From: Balaenoptera acutorostrata
Lineage: Eukaryota > Chordata > Mammalia > Artiodactyla > Balaenopteridae
Length of the DNA stretch: 64,000 nucleotides
Direction: 5' to 3'
NCBI RefSeq assembly: GCF_949987535.1
Contig: NC_080071.1
Span: 27,116,236 to 27,180,235, forward strand
A program made the position numbers and the translations under genes. Under the pieces are notes generated by a model. That model did no database searches and was not told the DNA's origin. It saw only the letters and a program-made list of their open reading frames with translations. Shown one piece after another: positions 49,382-62,109 of the stretch (positions within the stretch are counted from its first letter, which is position 1; each line of letters starts with the position of its first letter).

Positions 49382-51239
49382 ACTGGGAATCAGAATAAAT
49401 CCACAGGTGACGCCTAATTCTTGAAATTGAGAGATCTCCAGATTTGCTGGTAATATGCCAATAAACCCAAAAGATGAAATGCTAGAAGTAATTGACCTGT
49501 AGTCCATCCCGAATGAAACAACATGAAAATACAGTACTCTCCGGCCCAAACCTCTAGCCTATTACTATTCCTGGAGAGCAGAGTGCATTGTCTCACTGAG
49601 GCAAGGTGCTGGCAGGCAACCAGTTCTCTCTCTTTTTTTGCTCTAAAATGCATTGAATAGGCTGTTGAACTTGTTTATATTATTTGCTTCAGTGGCTTGC
49701 CTTGGCAAATTACTCCCTGTCTTTATTGTTAAATTCAGTGTACTGGTAGTGTTTTAATTTTAGTTGGTAGCCCAGTGTTTAACATTTCCACTAGTGTAAA
49801 CAGTATTGGATAAGTTGATATTCTTTCTGAGAAAGAAGCTTATAAAATTTATCTCATCCTCTATTTGGAATTCTTTTACCCAATACCAAGAAAGCCTTTA
49901 TTTTTGCATTTAAAGTTATGTTTATTCTATGGGAAACATAATTAATACCTATGAACTTGTCCTTTGCTCTACTGCTGGGCAAGGCATTCTCTTCTTTAGC
50001 TCCTTCCAACGCTTAACTGTGAAGTCAGCTTCTCCTCATCATTCTCTGCTCACTAAGCCCTGGAGACACATGTAGACATTCCCCTCCTATTCCACAAGAC
50101 ACCTCATTGATCTTTCCAGTTTTATTGCACCAGTTCTTTGTTTTCCACAGGAATCCCTGCTGGCTTGTCCCTACAGGATTCTGGCTGCATTCTGAATTAC
50201 CTACGTAGTCTAAATTTCTAAAGCCTGAACTCTGGATTCTGGTAAATTAGAGGGAGAATTTAGCTGCCTGGCCTGTCTGGAAAGGATAATCCATTTCTGT
50301 GGTTGGTAGTTTGGTAGTCATTCTGTATTTATCTTTAACATAGTTTCTGTATAATTTGTATAATTTATGCATCTAGAAATAACATCACAGGAACATTTTG
50401 CATATATTTAAAAAAATCAAATATTTCTATATGGCAAGGTTTTCTCTGAAAAGCATGCCTTTCCAAAGAAAATGTTGCATTATAACATCTTGTATTGCTC
50501 TGACTGCTTGAATTTGGAGTCAGTATTTTATATTCCATCAAACAATCAACTTCTTTTACTTGAATATTCATCTGAAGGATCAGTTAATGTTCAGAGTTCA
50601 AATTTCGGCTCAGTCCCTGTCTAGAGCTTCTGGCTTCTTTCTACCTGATTACCTGCTACGTAATTACATCCTCTCTACCAAATGGATGTTTTAGACCGTG
50701 AGAAAAGGTTGTCACGTTCTTTTACTTATTGTGTAATTCACATATTGGAGATTATAGACGTTCATAAAGGAAAAGCCCTTTTGCCTTATTCTCTACCTGA
50801 TGACTTTTCACATAGCTTCTAGAATGCAGGCTCTCAGTGGAAATCTGTTCACCACTCCAATGTCCTTGCTGATAGTTTCCAAACATAGCTATCACAACCT
50901 TGGAGCAGTGATTAGAATTTTCAAAGATATCTTTCAAATTGCCTGTTCCTTTCCAGAACTTCTGATAACTTCATCCCAACACTCCTGACACTTTAGTCCC
51001 TCCCCTGGAAAATTAGTTTGCTGAATGCAGAATATCGCTGATAGGACTGTTCTGTGCAAGTGAATGACGTGGAGAAAGTAAAAGTGTTGACTACCAGACC
51101 TTTGAAATTTAGATGAAGCATTCTGGGAAAAAATAAAAAGCCCATACACACAAATTTTTGCATATACTTTCCTAGGACTCATGAATCTCTTAAAACTCCC
51201 TATTACAATTTGGTGTTGATCTTGTCAGCATTAGTGAAA
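49382..51239. other. Unique DNA
   Basis: No gene or repeat recognised. Confidence 0.55.
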
Positions 51240-51362
51240 AAAAAATATATATATATATTATATGTGTATATATATAATATATATGAGATTTATATTGTGA
51301 AATATATATAGTGAAATATAGTATATGTATATGCATGTAAGTATATATGTATATAAACATGT
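51240..51362. repeat. TA-rich microsatellite
   Basis: Imperfect TATATA tract with TGTGTATA and GTATATG interruptions, about 120 bp. The minus open frame over it is purely repeat-driven. Confidence 0.85.
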
Positions 51363-51399
51363 AATACTTAAACAAAAAGACTCAAGCAATTCATTATGT

Positions 51400-51690
51400 A
51401 TCATTAACTCCTTTTTTCAGTTGTCAATATATTATGCATCTCTTCTCATATCAGCAGTTATCCAATGACCTCATAATTTTAATGACTGAATAGTATTACA
51501 CCATAGGTATATCGGATTACATAGTAAATCCTCTATTTCTAAAAAATGAGATTGCTTATATTTTTCCACTATTCATAGTGATCCTTAGAGTTAAGTGCTT
51601 AAATACATTTATGATTGTTGTCTCTGCATAAATTCTTAGAAATGAATTTTAGGACTTTTGATAAGAAATGCCAATCAGTGGACATTTATC
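51400..51690 (-). mobile_element. Ancient L1 3' fragment
   Basis: TTTTAATGACTGAATAGTAT, TCCACTATTCATAGTGATCC and TTAGAAATGAATTTTAGGAC match a decayed reverse-complemented L1 end. Confidence 0.5.
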
Positions 51691-52446
51691 TTGCATATTC
51701 TAATTCCAACCGATCATAGTATTCTCTCTTAGTAGTAAAGTTTTACATTGGAATAAATATGATTTTTCAGGAATATTCATAATCTTCAAGATTTCTGGTG
51801 ACAAGTCTTTATGGAGTATACAGGGTTAAATCTGAATGATATTTTTCTGAATTTACCAAGGATCTGTGCTTTTGTAAGCAGCAGTAGATTCTCAAACTCC
51901 TCTGAAACAGATCAAACAATTAGTTAGCTCTTACTAGTAGTTGAGATATGTTATGTGGTTGTGTTCTCTCCTGAACACGCCGAGGGTGACAGTTATCTGG
52001 CTTCCTGAATTGGCTGAAACATCAATCAACTCACATTTAATTTGAGGCTTTGGGATTATCTACCTTTACTAGACCAGGTTGTTTCATCCATCTTCCTTAA
52101 CTATGCCCAGCGTCTCCCTGGACTGCAGAGCTATAGCTGCCCTTGTCTCTAAGGCCTTCCTGGATTCTTATATTTGTTATTCATTTTACTACTGGAATTT
52201 TTATCTAATTGGTTTGCTTTTTTTTTTAATAGAAGAAAATATTTGTAGCAAAGGGCATGCAACTTAAAAGTACATTTAGTTAGGAAAGATAGAAATAGAA
52301 GTTAGTTGAAATGATTTAAGTGAAATATTGTGAACATTTCAATTATATTTTAATCAGAATTTGAAACTGGTATGTGACTATTACCACATCTCCATTATCA
52401 TTTAGCTATAGCTTTAAAAGGTCAAATATGTTATTTTCTATCTGTT
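51691..52446. other. Unique DNA
   Basis: Nothing recognised. Confidence 0.5.
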
Positions 52447-52458
52447 AAAAAAAAAGCT

Positions 52459-52747
52459 GGGCTTCCCTGGTGACGCAGTGGTTGAGAATCTGCCTGCCGA
52501 TGCAGGGGACATGGGTTCGAGCCCTGTTCTGGGAAGATCCCACATGCCGCAGAGCAACTAGGCCCATGAGCCACAACTACTGAGCCTGCGCGTCTGGAGC
52601 CTGTGCTCCGCAACAAGAGAGGCCATGACAGTGAGAGGCCTGTGCACCGCGGTGAAGAGTGGCCCCCACTTGCCGCACCTGGAGAAAGCCCTTGCACAGA
52701 AACAAAGACCCAACACAGCCAAAAATAAAAATAAAATAAAATAAAAT
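52459..52747 (+). mobile_element. CHR-type SINE with target duplication
   Basis: Starts GGGCTTCCCTGGTGACGCAG and ends in an AAAATA-repeat tail. AAAAAAGCTG appears at both edges, though the A-rich part cannot be assigned exactly. Same orientation as the SINE at 49044, about 3.1 kb away. Confidence 0.94.
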
Positions 52748-52911
52748 AAAAAAGCTGATTTACCACGGATAGAGGAGAAGACTTCTCAGTCATCAAGCTC
52801 AATTATTTTCTTCTTATTCAGGATTTGTTGATGTTCTAATGAAGGTAGAAGTTGATTAAAATAGTAGGATTTAACTTATTTTGAAGTTGCAATAAAATCA
52901 GTGGTTTTAAA

Positions 52912-54700
52912 TCATTCATTCAATAAATATTGATTAACTTTCTATTTTATGTGCAAGACACTATTCTAGGGCCTTGAACACATCAACAAACAAGATGAAG
53001 ATACCTTCCCTATAAGAATTTACTTCCTAACAACAGAAGATAGACAATTAGCAATTAATGTAATATTATGTTCTGTGTATATATCGTGTAATGTATATAA
53101 TGTATATATCATATATATTATAATATAGAATCTGTATATATAATCTATAATGTAGATTCTGTATATGTAAACTATCCAGAATATCATATAGTAGGTTAGA
53201 AAGTGATAAGGAAAAAAGAAAAATAGAACTGGGGAAGTAAGATCTGAAGTGCAGAGTAGGAGGGTGGGCAGATTGTAGTATTAAATAAGGTGGACAGTTT
53301 ACTGAGAGAAGGAAAGAATTGGAAGAAGTGGAGGAGGTAGTCAAGGGTTACCAGGGGCAATAGTGATCCAGGCAGAGGGGACAACCAGAATGGGGGCCCG
53401 TAGGTGGGAGTGACTCCACTTAAAAGACAGCAGTGAGGCCAGGGATGGCATGAATGATTAAGAAGGATGACTAAGAAAAGAGTTGTAGGTGATAAATTCA
53501 AAGAAGTAAAGGCGTCTTGTTTACATAGACCCTTTTCACTAGTGAAAAACTTTATTACTCTGAGTAAATGGAAGAGACCTTGAAAGGTTTTGGGAAGAAG
53601 GTGACATGATCTGACTTAGACATTTAAAAGGATCTGCCAGGCTGCTGTATTAAAAACTGTAAAAGAGAAAAAAGGCAGAAGGGAGACCTCTTAGGAAGTT
53701 TGGACCAGGGTGATAGCAGTGGAGGTGTAAGAAGTGGTCTAATTTTGGATGTTTTGTAGGTAGTTGCAATGGGACTTTTTGACAGGTTGTGAAGTGCTAG
53801 AAAAAGAGAGAAGACAAACATAACAGAGCAACTGGGATCAAAATATGATCAGTGGAGATGGAGAAGGCCACGTATAACAGGACTGAATAGGGGAAATCAG
53901 AAGTTCAGGTGAGGATAAAAAGTTTAAAATATCCATTATACATTCAAGCGGAGATAGTGAGGATGCAGGTAGGTATTGCAGCGTGGAGTTAGGAGAACAG
54001 CCTGGACCAAATATATAGCTTCAGCAGGGAGATAATATGTAAAACCACGAGAGAGCATGAGATCACAAAGGCAGTAAATGTAAATAGAGAAAAGATCCAA
54101 AAACTGAGACCTGACCCTCTCCAATTTAATCAAGAGGTTGGGGAGAAGAGGGCTACCAGAAAAGGAGACTGAGAAGGACTAAAACAGTGAAGTAGGAGAA
54201 AAGACAAAGGATGTGACATCATGGATCACAGGAATGTGCATCAAAGAGAAGGAAGTGATTGGTTGTGTCAATTGATTCTGATAGGCCAAGGAAAGGCAGA
54301 TTGAGAATTGGCCATTGCATTTAACGATATGGAGATCACTGCTGGTCTTGATGAGAGCTGCTTTAGTGGGTCAGTGGAATTAAAGCCTGACTTAAGTGGA
54401 TTTAAGAGAGAATGGGTGGAGAAGATTTAGTGTATGTGTAGATAGTTATTTCAAGAAGTTTTGCTACAAAGGGGAGCAAAGAAGTGGGGCAGTAACTGGA
54501 TGGGAAATGGTGTTGGGAGAAGGTTGTCATTTTCTTAACTGGGAGAGACAAGAGCATATTTATATGAGAAGGATCCAGTGGAGAGTGAACAATTAATGAC
54601 GTGGCAGAAGGAGAGAATTGCTGGCTCAGTGTCCTTGAGTAAGCAAGACGGGGTAGGGTCTAATACATAAGGGAGGTGAGCATATTGGGAAAATTTTAAT
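52912..54700 (-). mobile_element. Long L2 LINE copy
   Basis: The 3' end is at the left (CATTCAATAAATATTGATTA), followed by TA-rich sequence (53080-53170). The C-terminal ORF2 region follows (GGTGACATGATCTGACTTAG and GATCTGCCAGGCTGCTGTAT at 53610-53645, GGACCAGGGTGATAGCAGTG at about 53702), then the region before the RT core at 54290-54560. At about 1.8 kb it is one of the two longest L2 copies in the window. All frames are closed. Confidence 0.82.
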
Positions 54701-54837
54701 ATACTGTTTTTACACTACATGATAGTCTCATTATAAATAGTTCAAAGAGTCCAAGATTCAGAGTAGAAGTGGGTGGCATGTGGATAGGTATCTGGGCTTA
54801 CTGTCACTTATTTCTAGATTATTAATTCTTAACCAGG

Positions 54838-54950
54838 GGCCATGAGGATAGTGACCATATCTATCTTATTTATTCTGTGTGCCTAGCGCCTAGGATGGGT
54901 TCTGGCACATTAAAGATGTGCTTAATAAATATTTTCTAATTGACTGATTA
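54838..54950 (+). mobile_element. L2 3' end
   Basis: GTGTGCCTAGCGCCTAGGAT, TTCTGGCACATTAAAGATG and TGCTTAATAAATATTTTC are the typical sense-strand L2 terminus. It is a separate insertion from the minus-strand L2 to the left. Confidence 0.8.
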
Positions 54951-55009
54951 GGTGAAGGAGATGTTTTATTTTCTGTATTTCTTACATTTAGCATAATTTA
55001 CCCTTATTA

Positions 55010-55085
55010 CTTTTTTCCTCGCAGTTTTATTGAGATATAATTGACATATAACACTGTATAAGTTTAAAATGTATACCCTTATTAC
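55010..55085 (-). mobile_element. Old L1 3' UTR scrap
   Basis: TTTTATTGAGATATAATTGA followed by CATATAACACTGTATAAGTT is the reverse complement of an L1 3' UTR. Only about 75 bp remain. Confidence 0.7.
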
Positions 55086-55234
55086 TTTTTAAATTAAAAA
55101 ATGAACATTATTAATCTTAAAGAAATGAATGGAACCAGGAATCTATAATTGGTGATTTCAAGTGAAAAGCAATATTTAAAAAATAAACTACCTTGGGCGA
55201 CTTGCTAAATACTGTGTAATTCTGAACTGTTGAC

Positions 55235-55698
55235 TGAAAAAAAAAAAAGCACAACGAGAGTTGTGAGTTAAGTTTTATTTGGGGCAAAATGAGGACTGTA
55301 GCCCAGGAGACAGCATCTCAGAGAGCTCTGAGGAACTGCTCCAGAGAAGTAAGGCGAAGGTCAGTGTTATATATGATTTTAGTGAAGGCGGTACATGCAG
55401 TCAAGCACACATGTCGGCAGAGGCTTGCTGCTAGTCACGAGGAGCAGATGTCTCCATTCATGATTTTAGTGCTTTTCTAGATATGAGGAGATGCAAGAAT
55501 TTGGGCTCATAAAATCTTCTCCTGAAAATATCTAAATATCTGAAGGCCTGTTCTGCCAGTTTTTCCCAGAGCACAGAGTGCCTCATTCCTGATCTCCACC
55601 CTGAATTCCTTTCAGGGTGTGTTGACGGTCAGAGGTTGCAGCAGCTAGTGACTAAATCCTTGCAGAGGCAGATGGCAAATGCCAATTTTTAGATGGCA
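55235..55698 (-). mobile_element. Probable solo LTR of an endogenous retrovirus
   Basis: Read on the minus strand this 464-bp block starts TG and ends CA. It has a TATATAA box at 55373-55367 and an AATAAA polyadenylation signal at 55279-55274 about 90 bases further on. Between them is a pyrimidine-rich leader-like stretch. That order (TATA, transcription start, polyadenylation signal) is LTR-like, and the sequence around the polyadenylation signal resembles class I LTRs as I recall them. No internal retroviral genes or second LTR are nearby. The part after the polyadenylation signal is short (about 39 bases) and no 4-6 bp target duplication is clear, so the ends and the call are tentative. 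Confidence 0.5.
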
Positions 55699-55714
55699 AA
55701 ACAAAAATAAAAAT

Positions 55715-55880
55715 AGTATGTATTGGATGCCAATAATGTGGTAGGGTTTTACATTTACGTAGTAAGATATTACAACTAACCCCACTTTATAGATGAGGAA
55801 ACCAAAGCTTAGAGATGTTAAATATCTTGACAGAAATCACAAGGTGAAGTGAAAGACATGGAGTCGACCAAGGTCTGTCT
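55715..55880 (-). repeat. MIR fragment
   Basis: CCCCACTTTATAGATGAGGA, AACCAAAGCTTAGAGATGTT and GACAGAAATCACAAGGTGA are reverse-complemented MIR core. Confidence 0.8.
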
Positions 55881-56484
55881 GACTTCCTGCTCTTCCCTAC
55901 TTCACAAATCTGTCTTTTGCAATGCTGGTACCCTGCATAAAAATATTACCCAAAAACCTAATGCAACATTTTCTTTGTATCAGATTCATTCCAAGCAGTT
56001 TCTTCACCACATAAATTCAGAATTGTTTCCTAGCAGTATTATCTTGGCTTAAAATGTATTTTTAATCAGTAGCCTTTTAAGAAATGTAGAAGCACATTTG
56101 AACGAGTTCAGAGGCTTTTCCTCAAATAACAAGGTGCAGCCGGATTGCTTTTTCTGATACGTACCTGTCTTTCCTCCCAGGGGAAGGTGGGAGAAGAGAA
56201 GGAGCTTACAGTATGGAAACCCATTTATAGTTTGAGACCCTGGAAAACATTACAAAGCAGAAAGTGAATTATTTGTCCTTTTGTCTAAGTTGGAATTCTA
56301 ACTGACTTAAAGTACAGAATTTAATTCATTGGATAGGCATCTGGGATTACTTTAGCCATATTCTGATTTTTTAAAAATTTGAAGTATATTAGTAAGCACT
56401 GTGAAAATCTTTTCAAATAATATTAAATATATTAAGTAAAACTGAAAGTTTCTTCTTTGTCTCCCTTCTCCTAATGATAAGCAT
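55881..56484. other. Unique DNA
   Basis: No gene recognised. Confidence 0.5.
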
Positions 56485-57030
56485 AGTCAAAGCTGACTGT
56501 GTCTTTTTTCAAGCCTTTTTCTGTATACAGTAAAAACATTACCTAGGTGTTCTCTGCTTTGGAACATACGTAGGAATCACACTCACTTTTACATCTGCAA
56601 AGCATCCCATGTTATGAATGTGTCATTACTCATTTAACTATTTCCCTATGGAAGGACATTTGAAATTCTTTTCAATTTTTCACTGTTACAGATAGTGCTA
56701 CAATAAGCACCTATGTATTTCCAGAGAATATGTTCCTAGACCTAGAATTACTGGTCAAAAGCATTGGGCATTCAAAAATTTTGACAGATAGTGCCAAATT
56801 ACTGAAAAAAAAAAGCTGCTCCGCAACGAAGTAGGCAAAAGCTTTCTATCATAGCCCTTTGCCAACACTGAATATCATCAGTCTTGAAATCTGCCGATTT
56901 GAGGTGTGTGTGTGTGTGCTTTATTGGTATCTCTGGATTTTAATTTGCATTGCCCTGATTATTAAAGAGGCTGAGCATCTTTTCATCTGTATATCGGCAG
57001 TTGGTCTTTCTTTTTTCTATTAAGTATCTG
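56485..57030 (-). mobile_element. Ancient L1 3' region
   Basis: CTATTTCCCTATGGAAGGAC, AGATAGTGCTACAATAAGC and TAATTTGCATTGCCCTGATT match the reverse-complemented 3' UTR and ORF2 tail of old L1. An A-run (56804-56813) and a GT run (56906-56919) lie inside. Confidence 0.72.
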
Positions 57031-57159
57031 CATAGAATTCAAAATATGCCCAGTTTCTCAGTGATTTCTCCTTTTAGGTTTGACTGAAATACTCCAGAGA
57101 GTACCCAAGTTTTACCCAGGAAATAAGAGTACATGTGCAGATCATTATTTTCAAAATGG

Positions 57160-57560
57160 AAAGTATATTTCTTTTTGTGGATTTTTTTCTTGACTATAAA
57201 AGTAAGTCATGATAATGATAAGAAAAACAAGATCCAGGTGTGCAGAAAACCATTTTTAAAAAACTATTAAGAACACAATTAAGAAAAATGTTAAAACCTG
57301 TTACAATAACAACCCAGAGGTACCCACTATCAACATTTGGGTGGATATATACACTTTATTTTGTAGCATACCATTTTACAAAAGTGATAAAAGATGATAG
57401 TACACATTGTTTTTAAACAATTTAAAGTATTTTAAATTGTAATTTATTTTGTTTATATTGTGAAAATAATGCACACTCATGGTAAAGCACACAAATACCT
57501 AGAAAAGTGTAATGTGGAACTCAAAACTTTCCGCTCAACCCTGCTCCTGCACAAGCTAAC
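57160..57560 (-). mobile_element. Possible ancient L1/HAL1-like fragment
   Basis: AACAACCCAGAGGTACCCAC, TATCAACATTTGGGTGGATA and nearby strings resemble an old L1-related 3' UTR. Orientation and family are uncertain. Confidence 0.4.
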
Positions 57561-57734
57561 TTTTTGGTTTGCTAAATTATGTCCTCAACAATTGCCTCAT
57601 TATTTTTGTGTTCAGACCCATGGAGAAAGCCTATTTAAGCAATAATGAAGTGAAAATTCCCTCAAAATATGCACTGGTATTAATTAATCACAGAATTTTG
57701 CTTTTCCTGAAGTATCATGGACAAAATATAGCCA

Positions 57735-57905
57735 TGGGGTAAGAAGACATGATTGGAGTCCCATTTCTGCCGTGTATTAATAGTCTGACATTAAGAACTA
57801 CTTCACTCCTCCTCAGATGTAAACTGGGATTAGTAACGCATACCCTCCAAGATACTCTGAGGATTAAGTGACATTACTGCCTGACACATGACAAAGTGCC
57901 TAATA
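57735..57905 (+). repeat. MIR SINE
   Basis: TTGGAGTCCCATTTCTGCCG, CCTCAGATGTAAACTGGGAT, ATACTCTGAGGATTAAGTGA and TGACAAAGTGCCTAATAAAT give the MIR body and 3' end in order. Confidence 0.85.
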
Positions 57906-58201
57906 AATACGTTTGAATTTGAATTATCCAAACTATTCCATATAACTATATTTATCTTATAACTATTTATACAGGAAATAATGTTATTTTCACATCATTT
58001 ATTTATAACCAAAAGTCTTTGACTTACCACAAAGATGGCAAACAAGACTTTAAGTGTTGTGACATAAAACATAAGAGCTTCACTAGGTCATAACATTTAT
58101 TATTTTCAAGCACAGGGCATCTAAATTGTTTGGAAATCATTACGTCCTAAAAATTGAGAAGTGTAAATATGAGCAAGCACATAAAACCTACTAGTAGCGT
58201 C

Positions 58202-59275
58202 ATTTTTTTTAAAAACATCTTTATTGAAGTATAATTGCTTTACAATGGTGTGTTAGTTTCTGCTTTATAACAAAGTGAATCAGTTATACATATACATATG
58301 TTCCCATATCTCTTCCCTCTTGCATCTCCCTCCCTCCCACCCTCCCTATCCCACCCCTCTAGGTGGTCACAAAGCACCGAGCTGATCTCCCTGTGCTATG
58401 CGGCTGCTTCCCACTAGCTATCTATTTTACATTTGGTAGTGTATATATGTCCATGACACTCTCTCACCCTGTCACATCTCACCCCTCCCCCTCCCCATAT
58501 CCTGAAGTCCATTCTCTAGTAGGTCTGTGTCTTTATTCCTGTCTTGCCACTAGGTTCTTCATGGCCTTTTTTTTTTTTTCCCTTAGATTCCATATATATG
58601 TGTTAGCATACTGTATTTGTTTTTCTCTTTCTGACTTACTTCACTCTGTATGACAGACTCTAACTCCATCCACCTCATTACAAATACCTCCATTTCATTT
58701 CTTTTTATGGCTGAGTAATATTCCATTGTATATATGTGCCACATCTACTTTATCCATTCATCTGATGATGGACACTTAGGTTGCTTCCATGTCCTGGCTA
58801 TTGTAAATAGAGCTGCAATGAACATTGTGGTACATGACTCTTTTTGAACTATGGTTTTCTCAGGGTATATGCCCAGTAGTGGGATTGCTGGGTCGTATGG
58901 TAGTTCTATTTGTAGTTTTTTAAGGAACCTCCATACTGTTCTCCATAGTGGCTGTATCAATTTACATTCCCACCAACAGTGCAAGAGTGTTCCCTTTCCT
59001 CCACACCCTCTCCAGCATTTATTGTTTCTAGATTTTTTGATGATGGCCATTCTGACCGGTGTGAGATGATATCTCATTGTAGTTTTGATTTGCATTTCTC
59101 TAATGATTAATGATGTTGAGCATTCTTTCATGTGTCTGTTGGCAATCTGTATATCTTCTTTGGAGAAACGTCTATTTAGGTCTTCTGCCCATTTTTGGAT
59201 TGGGTTGTTCGTTTTTTTGTTATTGAGCTGCATGAGCTGCTTGTAAATCTTGGAGATTAATCCTTTGTCAGTTGC
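58202..59275 (-). mobile_element. Young L1 3' end, 5'-truncated
   Basis: Begins with a T-run and AACATCTTTATTGAAGTATA. The 3' UTR is followed by the ORF2 C-terminus at 58745-59233, open for 162 residues, with [18 protein letters not shown] and [16 protein letters not shown]. Sequence breaks off after TCCTTTGTCAGTTGCTT, where the longer L1 at 14024 continues with other sequence. A run of T follows the break. It is closely similar to the corresponding part of the full-length L1. Confidence 0.93.
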
Positions 59276-59547
59276 TTTTTTTTTTTACATGACATTTGAG
59301 TAGCATATTTAATCATGGTATCTCAATATTCCTGTGAAGAATCTACTGTGGACAGGATAGTCTTTAAATAGAAGGTTTAGACAGAATTATGTCAAAAATT
59401 AATACAACCCATATTCATGGCATTTTTCAAAACTACTCCTTTAGGAATTTCTATTCCAGTCTAAATAAAAAGGGAATTAGCTTTTAAAAATATTTTCCCA
59501 CTACTTACTTTGCTATCCTTTCAACTTGTTTTGGTAATTGTTTTACT

Positions 59548-59630
59548 GAGGTTATATATATGTATATATATATATTTTACTGAGGATATATATATATATA
59601 TATATATATACATACACACTGTGTATATAT
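59548..59630. repeat. TA microsatellite with duplicated TTTTACTGAGG block
   Basis: Two copies of TTTTACTGAGG are each followed by TA-rich sequence, then a nearly pure TA tract of about 28 bp. The arrangement suggests local slippage or duplication. Confidence 0.85.
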
Positions 59631-62109
59631 AGTAGTAAAGAGTTTTATGGCTTACTTAAGGGAAACTTCTTTTGAATTCTTGAATTCTTTGAATCTGGCT
59701 ACTTAATCTGCTCTTAGTTATATTGAGATTGCCTGAAGGAATAATTTTGAGCTGGTGTTTCATATTGTGAAGATGATTCTATTTATAATCTGAGCTAATA
59801 GACACTGCATTTTTATGTAGTCTTCATCTCAGAGCCCTATTAAATCGGGGAAGTACCAGAAATGGTTGTCACTTTTTCAATGTAAAAATATAAATATGAA
59901 AGAAGGCAAAATGTGCCTTTGATATTGTAGAATATTATTGTAAGTAAGGCCTTACTTTAGACGGCAGTTCAATACATCAGTGAGCCTGCGGATGAATTAT
60001 GATGTGATCCGGTGGGAAAAAGAAAAATCAAGGGGAACAGAGTGGACAATTTATTTTGAATAGAGTGGGAATGGTATTAACAGCTCAATTAAGTACCAAT
60101 GGTTTAGAATTAGCTAAAAGTCATTGTCTTCCTGGGACAAATATATTCTAGCTTTTCTAACTTGCTTTATGTTTCACATAAATGCGAACTAAAATGTGTT
60201 TGCATCTTTCCTGTTGACAACAGAGCAAGCCAAAAAAGGCTTCATTTGCTGAGTAGAAATGAAGACTCATCCATCTTTGCTTTCTAGAACACTGTCAGGG
60301 CACAAATCCTTTAAGTTTCTATATTTAGGCTAATGTAGATACATTTTCACCGGAGAAGTTTGGCCCAACTGTTCTGAATCTTCCGCATTCCTCGCTGTCC
60401 TACTTTCTCTCTCCGTCTCCAGCACATGTTCACCAGCTATGTCTTAGGAGGCACCATCACTCCAGAGGTGAATAATGTTTTCTCATCAGTCGCACTGGAT
60501 TCAGGCCTCTGACAAGAACAGCTATTTGATAGGATGACAGTGGTCAGCTTTTCCTCAAACATAGTTTCTCTGCATTTTTAGTTATATCACGTAATCTCAC
60601 TTTCTCCACCTCACCTCCTGAAGAAGACTCTTTTTTTTTTTTTTAACCTCTGAAGTTGCTCTTTCAGATCCACCTTCTCTTACCTTTTTCTATCATCTGC
60701 TTCCAGAGCTAGACAGCTTTCACAGTCCCTTCCTGTGTTCTCATTCTTTGATTCCAAATCTGCCTGAGCTTTAAATGTAATTCCAAGGTCATTCCCCCAC
60801 AGAGTGTTGAAGCTCCTGTTTCACACTTGCTAGAACAGGCTAATACCCCTAATCATTTCATCTCCACTCAGAACCCTAGGATAGGCACACTGTTACGTGT
60901 TCTCCCAACCCAAGTGTGAACTCTGTAAAAGGATGTTGAAACAGACTTTTAAAAAGTTCCCACTAAGAGAAAATGAAGGCTCCTTCACACCTTATTTCCA
61001 TAATGCTTTATCTATTTCCCCCCAAATCTTTTAGTCTCCCCCAATACCCAAGTGAATGGTGGGAATTCCTGCTGTTTGTCTCTCTACCACTCAGCTTTCT
61101 CTTTCTCTGTTATCCCTGAGTGCTAAATTACAAGTGGAGATAGAGAAATTACACATTAAAAACTGTCATGTGTATCCAGCAATGGCAGAAGTCAGTTTCA
61201 AAAGCCCCTGCAGATCCTGATAATAACGATTTCTTTCTAATTCTCGTTGTTCATTGCTAAAATAGAAAGCTGGGAGCAGGATAAAATTGTATTCCCAGAG
61301 AAATCTAAACAGTAGCTCTTCATAACAAAGTAAAAATAATGTTCACTGATTTGCAAACTTTATGGGTATATCGTAAAATATTGGGTCACCACTCTGGATC
61401 TGGAAACAAAACAAAAATATGTAGATTATTCCAAAAAGAACAGCTCAGAACTCCAAGTTTAAGCTGTAATGTCAATCTGGTCTCAAATGAGACAGATACA
61501 TGGAAAGAAATCTTCAGAGGGCTTTTTAAGAGTTGCCAAAGAAATACAGAAATTCAATACATAGAAAAAGTGTGGAAAAGCATTCCTATTTATTTTCAAT
61601 GAAGAATCTAACCTATTCTCATGACATAATGATAAACAACAAGAGAGCCTACGTCCTTGATTTGTGAAGACTTTAGGAAGAACACTATCCTCCAGAATAC
61701 TGAGAACTCACATTGCTGGGAAAGCCAGTGTTCTGACAAAATCTCTGACCGATCCTCTTGCCCTACATTTTTCATTTATAAGCATGTTGGGCAGAGCGAC
61801 TCAAATGGAAATTTAATTAAAAGAGAAAAAAGCTACCAGTTTTTCTTCAAATAGGTAAATCATGATTTTATGGAATTTCTGATTAATATCAGTGTATTAT
61901 ATACCAAAATCGTCTCATCACAGGAATTCTACTTCCTGGTGCCCTTAAGCCCATTCCCTTCAGACTCCTGCAGCCGTCTCCAATGGTAATCTGGACAGAA
62001 AACCAAACATCTGTTGTAGCATAATACTCATCCTGCATCAGCCAGTGTTAAGGTGAGATATGCTTTGGTGTTTGCAACATAGTTGTCAGCTATGGACTTG
62101 GTAGGATAA
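59631..62109. other. Unique DNA
   Basis: No gene or repeat recognised. Open frames at 61339-61602 and 61657-61854 have no motif. A T-run lies at about 60631-60644. Confidence 0.55.

Noticed and set aside
56814..56835. GCTGCTCCGCAACGAAGT, resembling part of the CHR SINE (GCTCCGCAAC)
   Set aside because: Only about 10 bases match and neither flank continues as a SINE, so this is probably coincidence.
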